Shown: positions 8,827 to 17,258 of the stretch, in pieces | Layout of the letters: the number at the start of each line of letters is the position of its first letter | Numbering within the stretch: the first letter of the stretch is position 1 | Source of the DNA: Schizochytrium sp. CCTCC M209059 | Lineage: Eukaryota > Sar > Bigyra > Thraustochytrida > Thraustochytriidae | Assembly (NCBI GenBank): GCA_000818945.1 | Contig: KN805386.1 | Coordinates: 4,399 to 42,144, forward strand | Length of the DNA: 37,746 nucleotides | Direction of reading: 5' to 3' | The notes under the pieces: generated by a model | The model's database searches: none | The model's input: the letters and a program-made list of their open reading frames with translations, nothing else | Told to the model about the DNA's origin: nothing | Made by a program: the position numbers and the translations under genes

Positions 8827-10107
8827 ATGCCGCGCCCCTCGCCCGTGAGCGTAAAGAGGCTCGAGGAGCTGGCGGAAAAGTATGGCACGCCACTCCAGCT
8901 TTACGACGGTGACGCCATCGTCGAGAACGCTCGTGCGCTGCTCAAGAACTTTCGCAGCGAGTTCCCCTCGTTCAAGCAGTTCTTCGCCGTCAAGGCGCTC
9001 CCAAACCCGGCCATCCTCAAGCTCCTCATCAATGAGGGCTTTGGACTCGACTGCTCCTCCACCGCCGAGCTGTACATTGCCAAAAAGCTCGGAGTTCCCG
9101 GTGAAATGACAATGTACACCTCTAACTACACCTCCAAGAAGGACCTCGGCATTGCTTTTGATCAAGGCGCCATCGTCAACCTCGACGACGTCTCCCTCGT
9201 CGACGCCATTGTCGAAGCCCGCGGCAAGTGCCCGGATCTCATCTCCTTTCGTCTCAACCCGGGACTGGGTCGCACTGACTCCGAGACCGCCAGCAACGTG
9301 CTCGGCGGACCCAACGCCAAGTTCGGTGTCCCTCCTTTTCAAATCGTGGAGGCTTACCGCAAGGCCAAGGAGGCTGGCGCCACGCGTTTCGGTATCCACA
9401 TGATGACCGGCAGCTGCGTTCTCAATGAAGATTACTGGATGGACACCGTCTCCGTCCTGCTCGACACCATGGACAAGCTCCATAAAGAGCTCGGCATCAC
9501 CTTTGAATTCTGCAACCTTGGCGGCGGTCTTGGTGTCGCATACAAGCCGGACCAAGCTCAGGTCGACGTCCCTTCGCTTGTGACCAAGCTCAAGGCCAAG
9601 TTCGAGTCCGCCATGCCCGAGGCCTTCAAGGACAAGTGGCCCAACCTGTACATGGAGAACGGTCGCTACATTACTGGCCCTTATGGCTTTCTTGTCGCAC
9701 GTTGCCAGGCTATCAAGAATTCTTACGAGACCTATTACGGTCTCGACGCTTGCATGGCCAATCTTATGCGCCCCGGCATGTACAACTCTTACCATCATAT
9801 TTACATTCCTACTGCCGAGGAGCGTGGTACGGAAGAAAAGGAGGCCAACGTTGTTGGAACTCTTTGCGAGAACAACGATTGGTTTGCCAAGAAGCGTCTC
9901 TTGCCCCAGGCTCAGGTTGGCGACCTCTTTGTCATTGCCGATACCGGTGCTCACTCTCACAGCATGGGTTTTCAGTACAATGGCAAGCTCCGTGCTCCCG
10001 AGGTACTTCTTCGCAACTCTGGCGCCGACGACGCCCTTATTCGTGAGGGCGAGACCATTGAGGGTCTTTTTGCCAACACACGCATGCCCGAAGATCTGGC
10101 CAACTAG
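8827..10107 (+). CDS. lysA: diaminopimelate decarboxylase
   Basis: 426 residues, a normal length. It is a fold-type III PLP enzyme that decarboxylates meso-diaminopimelate to L-lysine, the last step of the DAP route. PLP would sit on K56 in FFAVKALPNP. Also present are GLDCSSTAEL, H191 in HMMTGSC, the phosphate-binding GGGLG loop (232-236), ENGRYITGPYG, C347 in LCENNDWF (active-site Cys from the partner subunit) and DTGAHSHSMGFQYNGKLR. These last blocks resemble a bacterial clade of LysA (Bacteroidetes/Firmicutes type), so a bacterial origin is possible. The ATG at 8827 is chosen because no in-frame ATG lies upstream. No signal peptide is evident. The 5' leader carries the AGC tract, and the last 14 codons are the first unit of a tandem array. 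Confidence 0.95.
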   Translation: MPRPSPVSVKRLEELAEKYGTPLQLYDGDAIVENARALLKNFRSEFPSFKQFFAVKALPNPAILKLLINEGFGLDCSSTAELYIAKKLGVPGEMTMYTSNYTSKKDLGIAFDQGAIVNLDDVSLVDAIVEARGKCPDLISFRLNPGLGRTDSETASNVLGGPNAKFGVPPFQIVEAYRKAKEAGATRFGIHMMTGSCVLNEDYWMDTVSVLLDTMDKLHKELGITFEFCNLGGGLGVAYKPDQAQVDVPSLVTKLKAKFESAMPEAFKDKWPNLYMENGRYITGPYGFLVARCQAIKNSYETYYGLDACMANLMRPGMYNSYHHIYIPTAEERGTEEKEANVVGTLCENNDWFAKKRLLPQAQVGDLFVIADTGAHSHSMGFQYNGKLRAPEVLLRNSGADDALIREGETIEGLFANTRMPEDLAN

Positions 10108-11072
10108 AAATATCATTCCTCTGTCAATCTGCGTTTGTTTTATGGCTTGATTTTTTCTCTATCTCCAAATGTTCATGCCGACAAATACGATCATCATTGC
10201 TGCCTGCCCGCCCCTGGCAGCTGAGATCTTTTCTGGGGGAGCGGCTATCACGTTTCGGAGGTCTTTTTGCCAACACACGCATGCCCGAAGATCTGGCCAA
10301 CTAGAAATATCATTCCTCTGTCAATCTGCGTTTGTTTTATGGCTTGATTTTTTCTCTATCTCCAAATGTTCATGCCGACAAATACGATCATCATTGCTGC
10401 CTGCCCGCCCCTGGCAGCTGAGATCTTTTCTGGGGGAGCGGCTATCACGTTTCGGAGGTCTTTTTGCCAACACACGCATGCCCGAAGATCTGGCCAACTA
10501 GAAATATCATTCCTCTGTCAATCTGCGTTTGTTTTATGGCTTGATTTTTTCTCTATCTCCAAATGTTCATGCCGACAAATACGATCATCATTGCTGCCTG
10601 CCCGCCCCTGGCAGCTGAGATCTTTTCTGGGGGAGCGGCTATCACGTTTCGGAGGTCTTTTTGCCAACACACGCATGCCCGAAGATCTGGCCAACTAGAA
10701 ATATCATTCCTCTGTCAATCTGCGTTTGTTTCATGGCTTGGTTTATCCCTCTTTCTTCAAATGCTCATGCCGGCAAATACGATCATCATTGCTGCCTGCC
10801 CGCCCCTTGCAGCTGAAATCTTTTCTGGAGGAGCGGCTATCACTTTTCGGAGGTCTTTTTGCCAATACGCACATGCCCGAAGATCTGGCCAACTAAAAAG
10901 ATTACTCCTCTCTGTCAATCTGCGTTTGTTTCATGGCTTGGTTTACCCCTCTTTCTTCAATTGCTCATGCCGGCAAATACGCACATGCCCGAAGATCTGG
11001 CCAACTAGAAACATCATTCCTTTGTCAATCTGCTTTTGTTTCATGGCTTGGTTTATCCTCCTTTCTCCATAG
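10063..11072 (+). repeat. 197-bp tandem array seeded from the 3' end of the diaminopimelate decarboxylase gene
   Basis: Unit 1 (10063-10259) begins at the codon for G in the enzyme's C-terminal GLFANTRMPEDLAN, includes the TAG stop and about 150 bp of 3' flank. Units 2 (10260-10456) and 3 (10457-10653) look identical to it; unit 4 (from 10654) diverges after about 10730; unit 5 (from about 10851) is more diverged, ends in TAA and has lost about 85 bp; unit 6 is partial (from about 10974). Stop codons of the copied tail fall at 10107, 10304, 10501, 10698, 10896 and 11008: steps of 197, 197, 197, 198 and 112. Only the first tail is in frame with the enzyme. Confidence 0.95.
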
Positions 11073-11526
11073 GCGACGCGACCGAAGAAAAGACGCCGCA
11101 ATTGCTCTAAAATTCGTCCAAATTTTTATGACCAATCATTGATACGGGCACAAACCACGAGCGCGCGCCCCGACATAAAGATTGTGCAAAAACGCACTTC
11201 AGAAATGCTCATGTCGACAAACACGATCATCATCGCTGCCTGACCTGACCGCCCTTGGCAGCTGAGATCCTGTTTTTCTTTTCTTTTTTGGGGCCATCGT
11301 GTTTCGGGAAATCCACCAGCCCAGTACTATAGGCCTACGTAGTATAGTGTGCGTCAGACCTAGAGTGCGTCATGAGAATGGGACTATTTCTTTTTTAAAT
11401 GAGCCCTTACCCGCCTCGTTATAGTCGATGCCGCGCTGCGCTTCAAACTCTATTCGTGCGATTGCAGGGGCAGAAGCGCGGAGCGCGAGGCATTGGATTG
11501 CCAGCGCGAGGCAATCAAACGACATC
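11073..11526. other. decayed repeat relic and upstream region of the DDHD phospholipase gene
   Basis: Holds a degraded copy of part of the 197-bp unit (11203-11309), a T-rich block (about 11273-11290), AGTACTATAGGCCTACGTAGTATAG (about 11323-11347, partly self-complementary) and the leader of the next gene. An ATG at 11428 is in frame with the phospholipase but has a poor context (T at -3). Confidence 0.5.
11203..11309 (+). repeat. degenerate partial copy of the 197-bp unit
   Basis: It follows the unit's order (AAATGCTCATG-CGACAAA-ACGATCATCAT-GCTGCCTG, then CCGCCC-TGGCAGCTGAGATC, then GTTTCGG) with several substitutions and small insertions. It is separated from the main array by about 130 bp of other sequence, which suggests an older round of duplication. 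Confidence 0.75.
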
Positions 11527-14500
11527 ATGGCAGAGGACAAGGCGAGCGTCTCGCTCGCACTCGAACGACTTCAGGCCATCGTGCAGGCGCACAGCGTCCG
11601 TGCCACGCCGGATGCGCAGAGCCTTCAAGTCGATCTCCTCGAGACGCTCGAGGACCTGCGACGCGACGCGGGCCTTCAAACAGCGGCTGAGATCAGTCTC
11701 GGCAAACAACCCGAAGAGAGTGAACGCGCTGGCCGGCAACAACCGCCCCAAAACCCTGCTCCTGACGCCGTGAAAACTGACGCAGAGGCAGAATTCCAAA
11801 AGGGAGACGGTAACGATACCGCGAACCAAGACGATGCAGCGCTGCCGCCGGCACCACCACCAGTACGCCTCGCGCGAAGCACGTCAGACTGCAATGGTGG
11901 TGTCCTCCCCAACGTTTGGCTCGAGGACCTGCAGCCGCACTTTGAAATGCTGCAGCAACACGACGAACAGCAGGAGCAAATTGCGGCCAGTGAGGAGGCT
12001 CCGGCCCAAACGCAAACCTCCAACACCTTTCCGGACGACATGCAAATCTCGCTTCGCGAGGCGCATCATCTTGTGCTTGTCGTGCACGGCATCGGCAAGC
12101 ATCACGACTTCAAAGATGCCAGCATGTCCTGGGACGGATCTTACGGCGAGCTCTCGGGCGGCTTTTACGATTTCAAAAGCAAATTCTACGAAATCCTCGG
12201 ACCGAGCGGCGCGCTCAAGAACCTGCCCATGATGATCAACTTTGAGAGCATCGAGTGGCACGAGCCCCTCCGCGAGTCATGCAACGTCGAAGAGGTCCTC
12301 AAGGAGGCCGCGCCCGAGGGCATCGCCTCTTTGCGCGAATTTGTCACCGAGGCCATGACCGACGGCCTACTCTACTGGTCGCAGCGCTACGGGCAAAGCA
12401 TCATTGACAGCGTCGCGTGGCAGCTCAACGAAAAGTTCAAGTCCTTCAAGGAGACCCACCCCGGCTTCACCGGCCCCGTCTCCATCTTTGCGCACTCATT
12501 GGGGTCCATTATCATTTTTGATCTGCTCTCGCGCTGCCGAAAGGACATCCGTACTCCACGTCTCGACTTTGACGTCAATGTGTTTTTCCTGGCTGGATCT
12601 CCACTCGCATACATGCACCTTTGTCGCGGAGACCTCTTTGACGATGGGGGAACTTATATTCCATCATATTTCCTTCCCGAGAGCGTGCGCGTCGTCAATC
12701 TCTTCCACGTCAACGACCCCGTGGCCTGGCGACTCGGACCTCTTCTCGTCGAGAAAAAGCTCAGCCAAGATAAAAAAGCAAAAGCCGAAAACGAAAGCGG
12801 CACCGACGCCAAGGAAGATCTCGAGGGCGAAGAGAAGCGAAAGCAGATCCGCGAACAGGTCGAGGCCACCGGCGTCACCGTCACGCTTCCACACGCATCC
12901 GAGGTCGATAGCCTCAGTCTCGAGGAGATCCTTCTCAAGTTTGCCGAGCTCTTCCACTTTACCCCCGACGATGCCACGCGTAGTTCCAACTTGCATCTGC
13001 GACCTATCGACTTTGGCCTCCCCACCTCCAGGTACGAGCGGGTCGTCGAGCTCGCCTCAGCAACGAGCGCGCACTCGTCATACTGGGGCAACACATCACT
13101 CGCCCTCGGCGTCATCATGACCCTCTGCGAGTCGCTCATGCCAATCCTGCTCCTCTACAAGCAGAGGGGCATCCGAGCAAGCGTCACTCCACGTCGCATG
13201 CAGCTCAGTCTGTCACAGCCTGCGCTCGCCATCGAACCCGTCATGGAGGAAGGTCCTGTCAAGGGATTCTGGGCACAACGTTTTTGCGTGCTCCAAGACG
13301 ACGGCTTATTCCTTTTTGACAAGGATGTGCAAGAAGCTGCTGGGGCCAAATTGACCTCCATTCCTCTCGACCGTTGCCAGATTCGTGTAAAGGTCCTCGC
13401 CAAGGACAAGGGATCAGGTCGAGATGCCAAGGCGTCCACGACCCCGACAAATGCATCCTCTTCCACCTCCTCGTTTTGGTCTTCGTCATCCTCATCCATT
13501 ACATCGCAACAGGACGCCACCAATAAAGACGGTCAAACGCCTCCGCGCGAAGACACTGGGACGCCATCCACCATGCAGTGCCCTTCCGAGGCCTTTATGC
13601 TCGTGGTGCGCGATCCTAGCGCAAAGGGCACCATTACCTACGACATTTCGGCAAAGTCGCAAACGATTGCCCAGTGGTGGGTCGATGGGATCCAGCAGGC
13701 CCAGCAAGCATATCTCTATAGCCAGGGCAACCTGGAACAGGCTCAGCAGGAACAGCATCGCCCTCGACGACACAGCATGAGCAACATTCGTACCAGCGCG
13801 AGTTCTCCAGGAAGATCTCGCATGGGAAGCATCGCCTCGGCTCCGGACTCAGCGCATTGTGATGCCAGCAACGCCTCCAACGCAAGTGACAGGCCTCTGC
13901 ACGAGGACAGCGACGGCGATGACATGTCACCAAAAGACGAAAGCAGGGATGTTTTCGCAGATGAGACCAATGGCACGCTCACCGACGGGACTCTTGACGA
14001 GGACACTGCCGAGGATGAGGATGACGGGAATGAGGACAACCAAGAAGATGAAGACGACGAGCCGCCTTCAGACCTCTTTGATCTTGTCCGCTACGGAAAT
14101 CTTGTTGTCAACGTTAGCACCCAGTGGACAGGCAAAAGCACCAAATGGTTTGCCCTCCGTAGAGGGGCAGACTCGATCAACTACTTCGAGCGAGAACCCA
14201 AGCTGCAGCCCATTCGCCAGATTGACCTCACCGCCGTGCACCTCGTGCAGGGATCGCGCATGCAGCGTCTCTTGCGTCTCGTGTACACGGGCGGTGGCGC
14301 CATGAACATTCGCTTCACCCGCGACGGGGTTTACGAGCGCTGGCATAGATTGGTTTCGCAGCTTTGCGTGCATGCACGCTTCGAGGACCTCTCCATCAAG
14401 AACCGCTCCTTCCATCTACCGCGCTCGCCCTTGAGTGACGACGATCTCGCCGCTTCCGAGGATATTGAGCTTTCCGTCGCTGTCACGGGCTACGTTATTT

Positions 14501-14967
14501 GCCGCGAGCCAGGCACGACCTCGTCGTTTGCAAGCTACACAATCAACGTCATGGTCGCAAAGAGTGATGAGGGCGCTCATGTTGTTCGCCGCTATAGCGA
14601 TTTCAAGACGTTTGCCAAGGACCTGGCAAAAGAGCTTGACGTCAAGTTCGGGCCCAACGACGTCCCCGTGTTGCCGGCCTTGCCTTCCTCCACGCTTCTT
14701 CCGACGCTTCAGCCCAGTTACCTCAATCGACAAGTGCAAAAGCTTCACGGCTATCTCTCCTCGCTGAGCAAGATCAAAGAGGTCCAAGGTTGCTCTGCTT
14801 GGTACGCGTTTCTACTGCGATCCGACGAGAGTCCCTCACGATCTCGCCAGCGTTCTAGCTCGAGCATGCTACCAAGGCGTTCTGTCACTAGTGTGCGCAA
14901 CAAGGCCATTGATTCAGCACAGCAGGCTGGCGATGACGAAAAGCAGGAGGAGGATACCCAGTCATAG
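11527..14967 (+). CDS. DDHD-domain phospholipase with two PH domains and a C-terminal PX domain
   Basis: 1146 residues from ATG 11527 (A at -3, G at +4). An in-frame ATG at 11428 would add 33 Arg/Ala/Ser-rich residues, but its context is weak. Order: acidic/Gln-rich N-terminus; lipase core with VHGIGKH (about 186) and nucleophile S324 in AHSLGS; DDHD region with NDPVAWRL (about 396) and H-S-S-Y-W (about 516); a PH domain (about 570-740) split by a Ser/Thr-rich insertion; a long acidic linker; a second PH domain (about 850-965); a PX domain (about 979-1098) with RRYSDF. DDHD enzymes are phosphatidic-acid-preferring phospholipases A1 on ER/Golgi membranes. PH and PX domains usually bind phosphoinositides, so a phosphoinositide-targeted phospholipase is inferred. 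The family in animals lacks PX. Confidence 0.88.
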   Translation: MAEDKASVSLALERLQAIVQAHSVRATPDAQSLQVDLLETLEDLRRDAGLQTAAEISLGKQPEESERAGRQQPPQNPAPDAVKTDAEAEFQKGDGNDTANQDDAALPPAPPPVRLARSTSDCNGGVLPNVWLEDLQPHFEMLQQHDEQQEQIAASEEAPAQTQTSNTFPDDMQISLREAHHLVLVVHGIGKHHDFKDASMSWDGSYGELSGGFYDFKSKFYEILGPSGALKNLPMMINFESIEWHEPLRESCNVEEVLKEAAPEGIASLREFVTEAMTDGLLYWSQRYGQSIIDSVAWQLNEKFKSFKETHPGFTGPVSIFAHSLGSIIIFDLLSRCRKDIRTPRLDFDVNVFFLAGSPLAYMHLCRGDLFDDGGTYIPSYFLPESVRVVNLFHVNDPVAWRLGPLLVEKKLSQDKKAKAENESGTDAKEDLEGEEKRKQIREQVEATGVTVTLPHASEVDSLSLEEILLKFAELFHFTPDDATRSSNLHLRPIDFGLPTSRYERVVELASATSAHSSYWGNTSLALGVIMTLCESLMPILLLYKQRGIRASVTPRRMQLSLSQPALAIEPVMEEGPVKGFWAQRFCVLQDDGLFLFDKDVQEAAGAKLTSIPLDRCQIRVKVLAKDKGSGRDAKASTTPTNASSSTSSFWSSSSSSITSQQDATNKDGQTPPREDTGTPSTMQCPSEAFMLVVRDPSAKGTITYDISAKSQTIAQWWVDGIQQAQQAYLYSQGNLEQAQQEQHRPRRHSMSNIRTSASSPGRSRMGSIASAPDSAHCDASNASNASDRPLHEDSDGDDMSPKDESRDVFADETNGTLTDGTLDEDTAEDEDDGNEDNQEDEDDEPPSDLFDLVRYGNLVVNVSTQWTGKSTKWFALRRGADSINYFEREPKLQPIRQIDLTAVHLVQGSRMQRLLRLVYTGGGAMNIRFTRDGVYERWHRLVSQLCVHARFEDLSIKNRSFHLPRSPLSDDDLAASEDIELSVAVTGYVICREPGTTSSFASYTINVMVAKSDEGAHVVRRYSDFKTFAKDLAKELDVKFGPNDVPVLPALPSSTLLPTLQPSYLNRQVQKLHGYLSSLSKIKEVQGCSAWYAFLLRSDESPSRSRQRSSSSMLPRRSVTSVRNKAIDSAQQAGDDEKQEEDTQS

Positions 14968-15005
14968 ACACTCATGTGACAGATGTTCAATAGGTTATTT
15001 TACTG

Positions 15006-15060
15006 TTCTCTTCTCTTCTCTTCTCTTCACTTCTCTTGTCTTGTCTTGTCTTGTCTTTTC
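15006..15060. repeat. TTCTC / TTGTC pyrimidine microsatellite
   Basis: A run of TTCTC units passing into TTGTC units, in the 241-bp gap between the stop codons of the phospholipase (+) and the small membrane protein (-). It may sit in the 3' untranslated region of the phospholipase transcript. Confidence 0.85.
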
Positions 15061-15208
15061 CACGGCAAGAAGAATGACCATGACGCTCCAACGCAAAAAA
15101 AAACTTGTTGCGCAAATTGTAGGCATATCTCGGATGGCAATTTAATTTATAATTTGAGAAAACAAATTGTACAGCTTGCGAATCATTGTGATGTCTGTCC
15201 CTTGATCG

Positions 15209-15472
15209 CTAAATCCTCTCGGCGCGCTGCGACATGACGAGAAGCGAGGCATATCCAACCGTACCAAGTGTCAACACAACAGAGGACCCGATAATGTCCA
15301 TCGTTGACCATCGCTCATTGGTCACGATCATTATGAGACACATGCAGTACACCATCAGACCCACAAAACCTTGCAGCGTCTTGATCTCGCTCGCCCCCAT
15401 CCTCCTTGTCCTTGTCCGCGCTCTCCTCCACGCCGAGCAGATTTGCGTCGCGACACTCCGTCTTCTGGCCAA
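15209..15472 (-). CDS. small two-helix membrane protein, unknown function
   Basis: 87 residues from ATG 15472; an internal ATG giving MGASEIKTLQ (about 15400) is an alternative start. Two hydrophobic stretches are clear: about residues 33-51 (GFVGLMVYCMCLIMIV) and about 60-79 (IIGSSVVLTLGTVGYASLLV), joined by a short polar loop N-E-R-W-S-T, with a basic tail. The first 25 residues are strongly Arg-rich. In another frame the DNA upstream of the internal ATG encodes an acidic stretch (ESADKDKEDGG), so the true N-terminus may come from a spliced exon. I do not recognise the family. It is divergent from the zinc-ribbon gene across a 507-bp repeat-rich gap and converges with the phospholipase. Confidence 0.5.
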   Translation of the reverse strand: MARRRSVATQICSAWRRARTRTRRMGASEIKTLQGFVGLMVYCMCLIMIVTNERWSTMDIIGSSVVLTLGTVGYASLLVMSQRAERI

Positions 15473-15979
15473 CCGTGCAGCCGCAGCTGGCCGATCGCGA
15501 GACGGACAGTCAGTCAGTCAGTCAGTCAGTCCTCCGCGCTCGCGACAGAAAGCGTGGGTCAGTCTGAGTGAAACAAGCCAGACAACGAGAGGCCGCGCGG
15601 CGCGGCACGGGTCCTCAGCACGAGCGCCAACGACGCGCGGCCCGGGCCTGAGCACGTGCACGCGCCGCCCGCACACACCCTTCACTCGGGCAGCTCGGAG
15701 CACAGCACGAGCCCACTTCTCTCTCTCTCTTACCGCCCGCAAAGCGCTGCTGCTCCCCCGCTCGGCAAACCCGCAAGCAAGCAAGCAAGGCGCGCAAGCA
15801 AGCAAGCAAGCAAACAAGGCGCGAGCGAGCAAGGCGCGCACGAGCGAGCGCGCGCGCGAGCACGGGCCTCTTTCCGCCGGTCGCCCGACCGGAGCTAAAG
15901 CTGCGGCGACAGAGGGATCGCGCGAGCGAGGGGCAAGGCAAGGCAAAGCAAGGCAAGGCAGGTACTTACGAGCTCGAAG
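15473..15979. promoter_or_regulatory. divergent repeat-rich promoter/leader between small membrane protein (-) and zinc-ribbon gene (+)
   Basis: 507 GC-rich bases with several short tandem repeats: six CAGT units (15507-15530), CT-rich TCTCTCTCTCTT (about 15719-15730), AAGC units (about 15774-15815) and GGCAA units (about 15939-15961) running to just before the ATG at 15980. No clear TATA box. Confidence 0.45.
15507..15530. repeat. (CAGT)6 microsatellite
   Basis: Six perfect 4-bp units in the divergent leader region. Confidence 0.9.
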
Positions 15980-16636
15980 ATGTCGGCACGCTTTCGCAAG
16001 ACGTATTGCCAGTGCGGCGAGCCCGTGCGTCTCAACCCCGTGTATTGCCCGCACTGCGGCGAGAAGCTGCGCGACGTCGACGGCGATGAGGACGAGCTCA
16101 CCGCTGTCACCAACGCGGTGCGCGAGAATGAGGCTACCGCCAGTCCCGAGAAGCGCGAGAAGCGCTACAACCAGCAGCAGTGGGGCCTCTTTGAGACGAA
16201 CTACCAGCGCGAAAAGGGCATCTCCACAGAAGAGTCGCTTCAGGAAATTGAGCGATTTCAAGCCGACGGCACCGCGCCTGCGCCTGCACCAAAGCGCGTT
16301 CCCACGGTTGGCGGCGCCTTTCGCGGCAAGCTTCAAGAAGCCCTGGAAAAGGACGATGAAGAGGATGAAGAGGACCAAGACGGCGCCGCTCCTGCCGGCC
16401 AAAAGAAGGGCGGCGCGACCTCGGGTCTCTTGCGACGCGCTTCAAGGCGTCTCCCCCGGACGCTAGCAGGCCGTCCCGGGTCTCCGAGCTCCCCAAGTGA
16501 TGCTGATACGCGTCGCAAAACTGCTGTGCAGGCTGACTTTGACCATCGTCTGGCGAACGCGGGCCACGGGGGCGCTGATTTCTTTGCCAACTTCAAAAAG
16601 CGTGAGGCGCAAAAGTACAAGCCGCAATACACCTAA
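15980..16636 (+). CDS. zinc-ribbon protein of unknown function
   Basis: 218 residues, ATG at 15980 (G at -3? context AAGATGT, moderate). The N-terminus has a compact zinc ribbon: C-Q-C-G-E, 9 residues, then C-P-H-C-G-E-K-L (four cysteines as C-x-C and C-x2-C). After it come an acidic patch, a moderately conserved-looking segment with Q-Q-W-G-L-F-E-T-N-Y-Q-R-E-K-G, a GGAFRGKLQEAL element, an acidic D/E run, a basic Arg/Ser-rich segment and an aromatic, charged tail ending K-Y-K-P-Q-Y-T. I do not recognise the family. The ribbon plus long charged, probably disordered regions suggests a nucleic-acid- or protein-binding adaptor, but that is a guess. It is the first gene right of the divergent gap. 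Confidence 0.75.
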   Translation: MSARFRKTYCQCGEPVRLNPVYCPHCGEKLRDVDGDEDELTAVTNAVRENEATASPEKREKRYNQQQWGLFETNYQREKGISTEESLQEIERFQADGTAPAPAPKRVPTVGGAFRGKLQEALEKDDEEDEEDQDGAAPAGQKKGGATSGLLRRASRRLPRTLAGRPGSPSSPSDADTRRKTAVQADFDHRLANAGHGGADFFANFKKREAQKYKPQYT

Positions 16637-16688
16637 TCACGATCGCACAAAAGCGCGGTGCAATCACCCAAATGAGGGAGGGAAAGAG

Positions 16689-16691
<3 letters not shown>

Positions 16692-16721
<30 letters not shown>
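16692..16721. repeat. (GA)15 microsatellite
   Basis: About 30 bases of perfect GA alternation, about 60 bp after the zinc-ribbon stop codon. Confidence 0.9.
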
Positions 16722-16723
<2 letters not shown>

Positions 16724-17251
16724 GCGCAAGAGGGCGCGCGCGATCACCAAACCAAGGATCATGCGTGCAGCTTCAGCTTCCCCTCTCCGAGTCCACTTTT
16801 TCATCTTCAGCTTGATAACCCCTTCATCGACTGCATGGCTACGTCCACGTCCATCATGCTCGATGTCGCGAGCCAAGTGATCATGATGTCGAGAGCCTAA
16901 TGAACATTGTTTTTTCCTTTACTTTTTATTACGTAGTATACCTTTTGTGTGACCCGGGATGGCGCACATCCAGCCTCCGCTCCGCTCTTCATCCTCCCCT
17001 TTTCTCCCCCCCCCCCCCTCCAGCCGGCCCTGGCCCAGCTCCCATTTTGCTTTCCGGCACCCGCGGGCCTGCCATCTCCTCCTCCTCCTCCTCCTCGCCG
17101 CGCGTCTTGCCGTGCCATCCGCCATCGCGAACTCCATGTCCGCAAGCGCGCGCGCTCTTCTCCTCTCCTCTCCCCGTCTCCTCTCTCTGCTCAGGAGCCC
17201 CCGGGCGGACCAGCTCTGCTCTCCTCCGGCTGCTACTACGACCGAGCTCCC

Positions 17252-17258
17252 TATAAAA
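17252..17258 (+). promoter_or_regulatory. candidate TATA box of the P2X gene
   Basis: TATAAAA in GAGCTCCCTATAAAAGCTCC, flanked by GC-rich DNA and facing the P2X gene; predicted start about 30 bp further on. Confidence 0.5.

Noticed and set aside
10169..11072. Three near-identical 110- to 169-codon plus-strand frames
   Set aside because: They are chance open frames created by the 197-bp tandem units, not genes.
10063..11072. CRISPR-like array
   Set aside because: Units are 197 bp, directly adjacent, without unique spacers, and include coding sequence of the adjacent gene; the genome is eukaryotic.
11428..11526. 33-residue Arg/Ala/Ser-rich N-terminal extension of the phospholipase resembling a mitochondrial presequence
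   Set aside because: ATG 11428 has a poor context and the next ATG (11527) a good one; kept only as an alternative start.
15234..16466. 410-codon plus-strand frame, Arg/Ser/Ala-rich
   Set aside because: It runs through microsatellite-rich leader DNA and then the wrong frame of the zinc-ribbon gene.
11336..16940. TACGTAGTATA present at both 11336 and 16930
   Set aside because: Repeated 11-mers are expected many times by chance in 37 kb.
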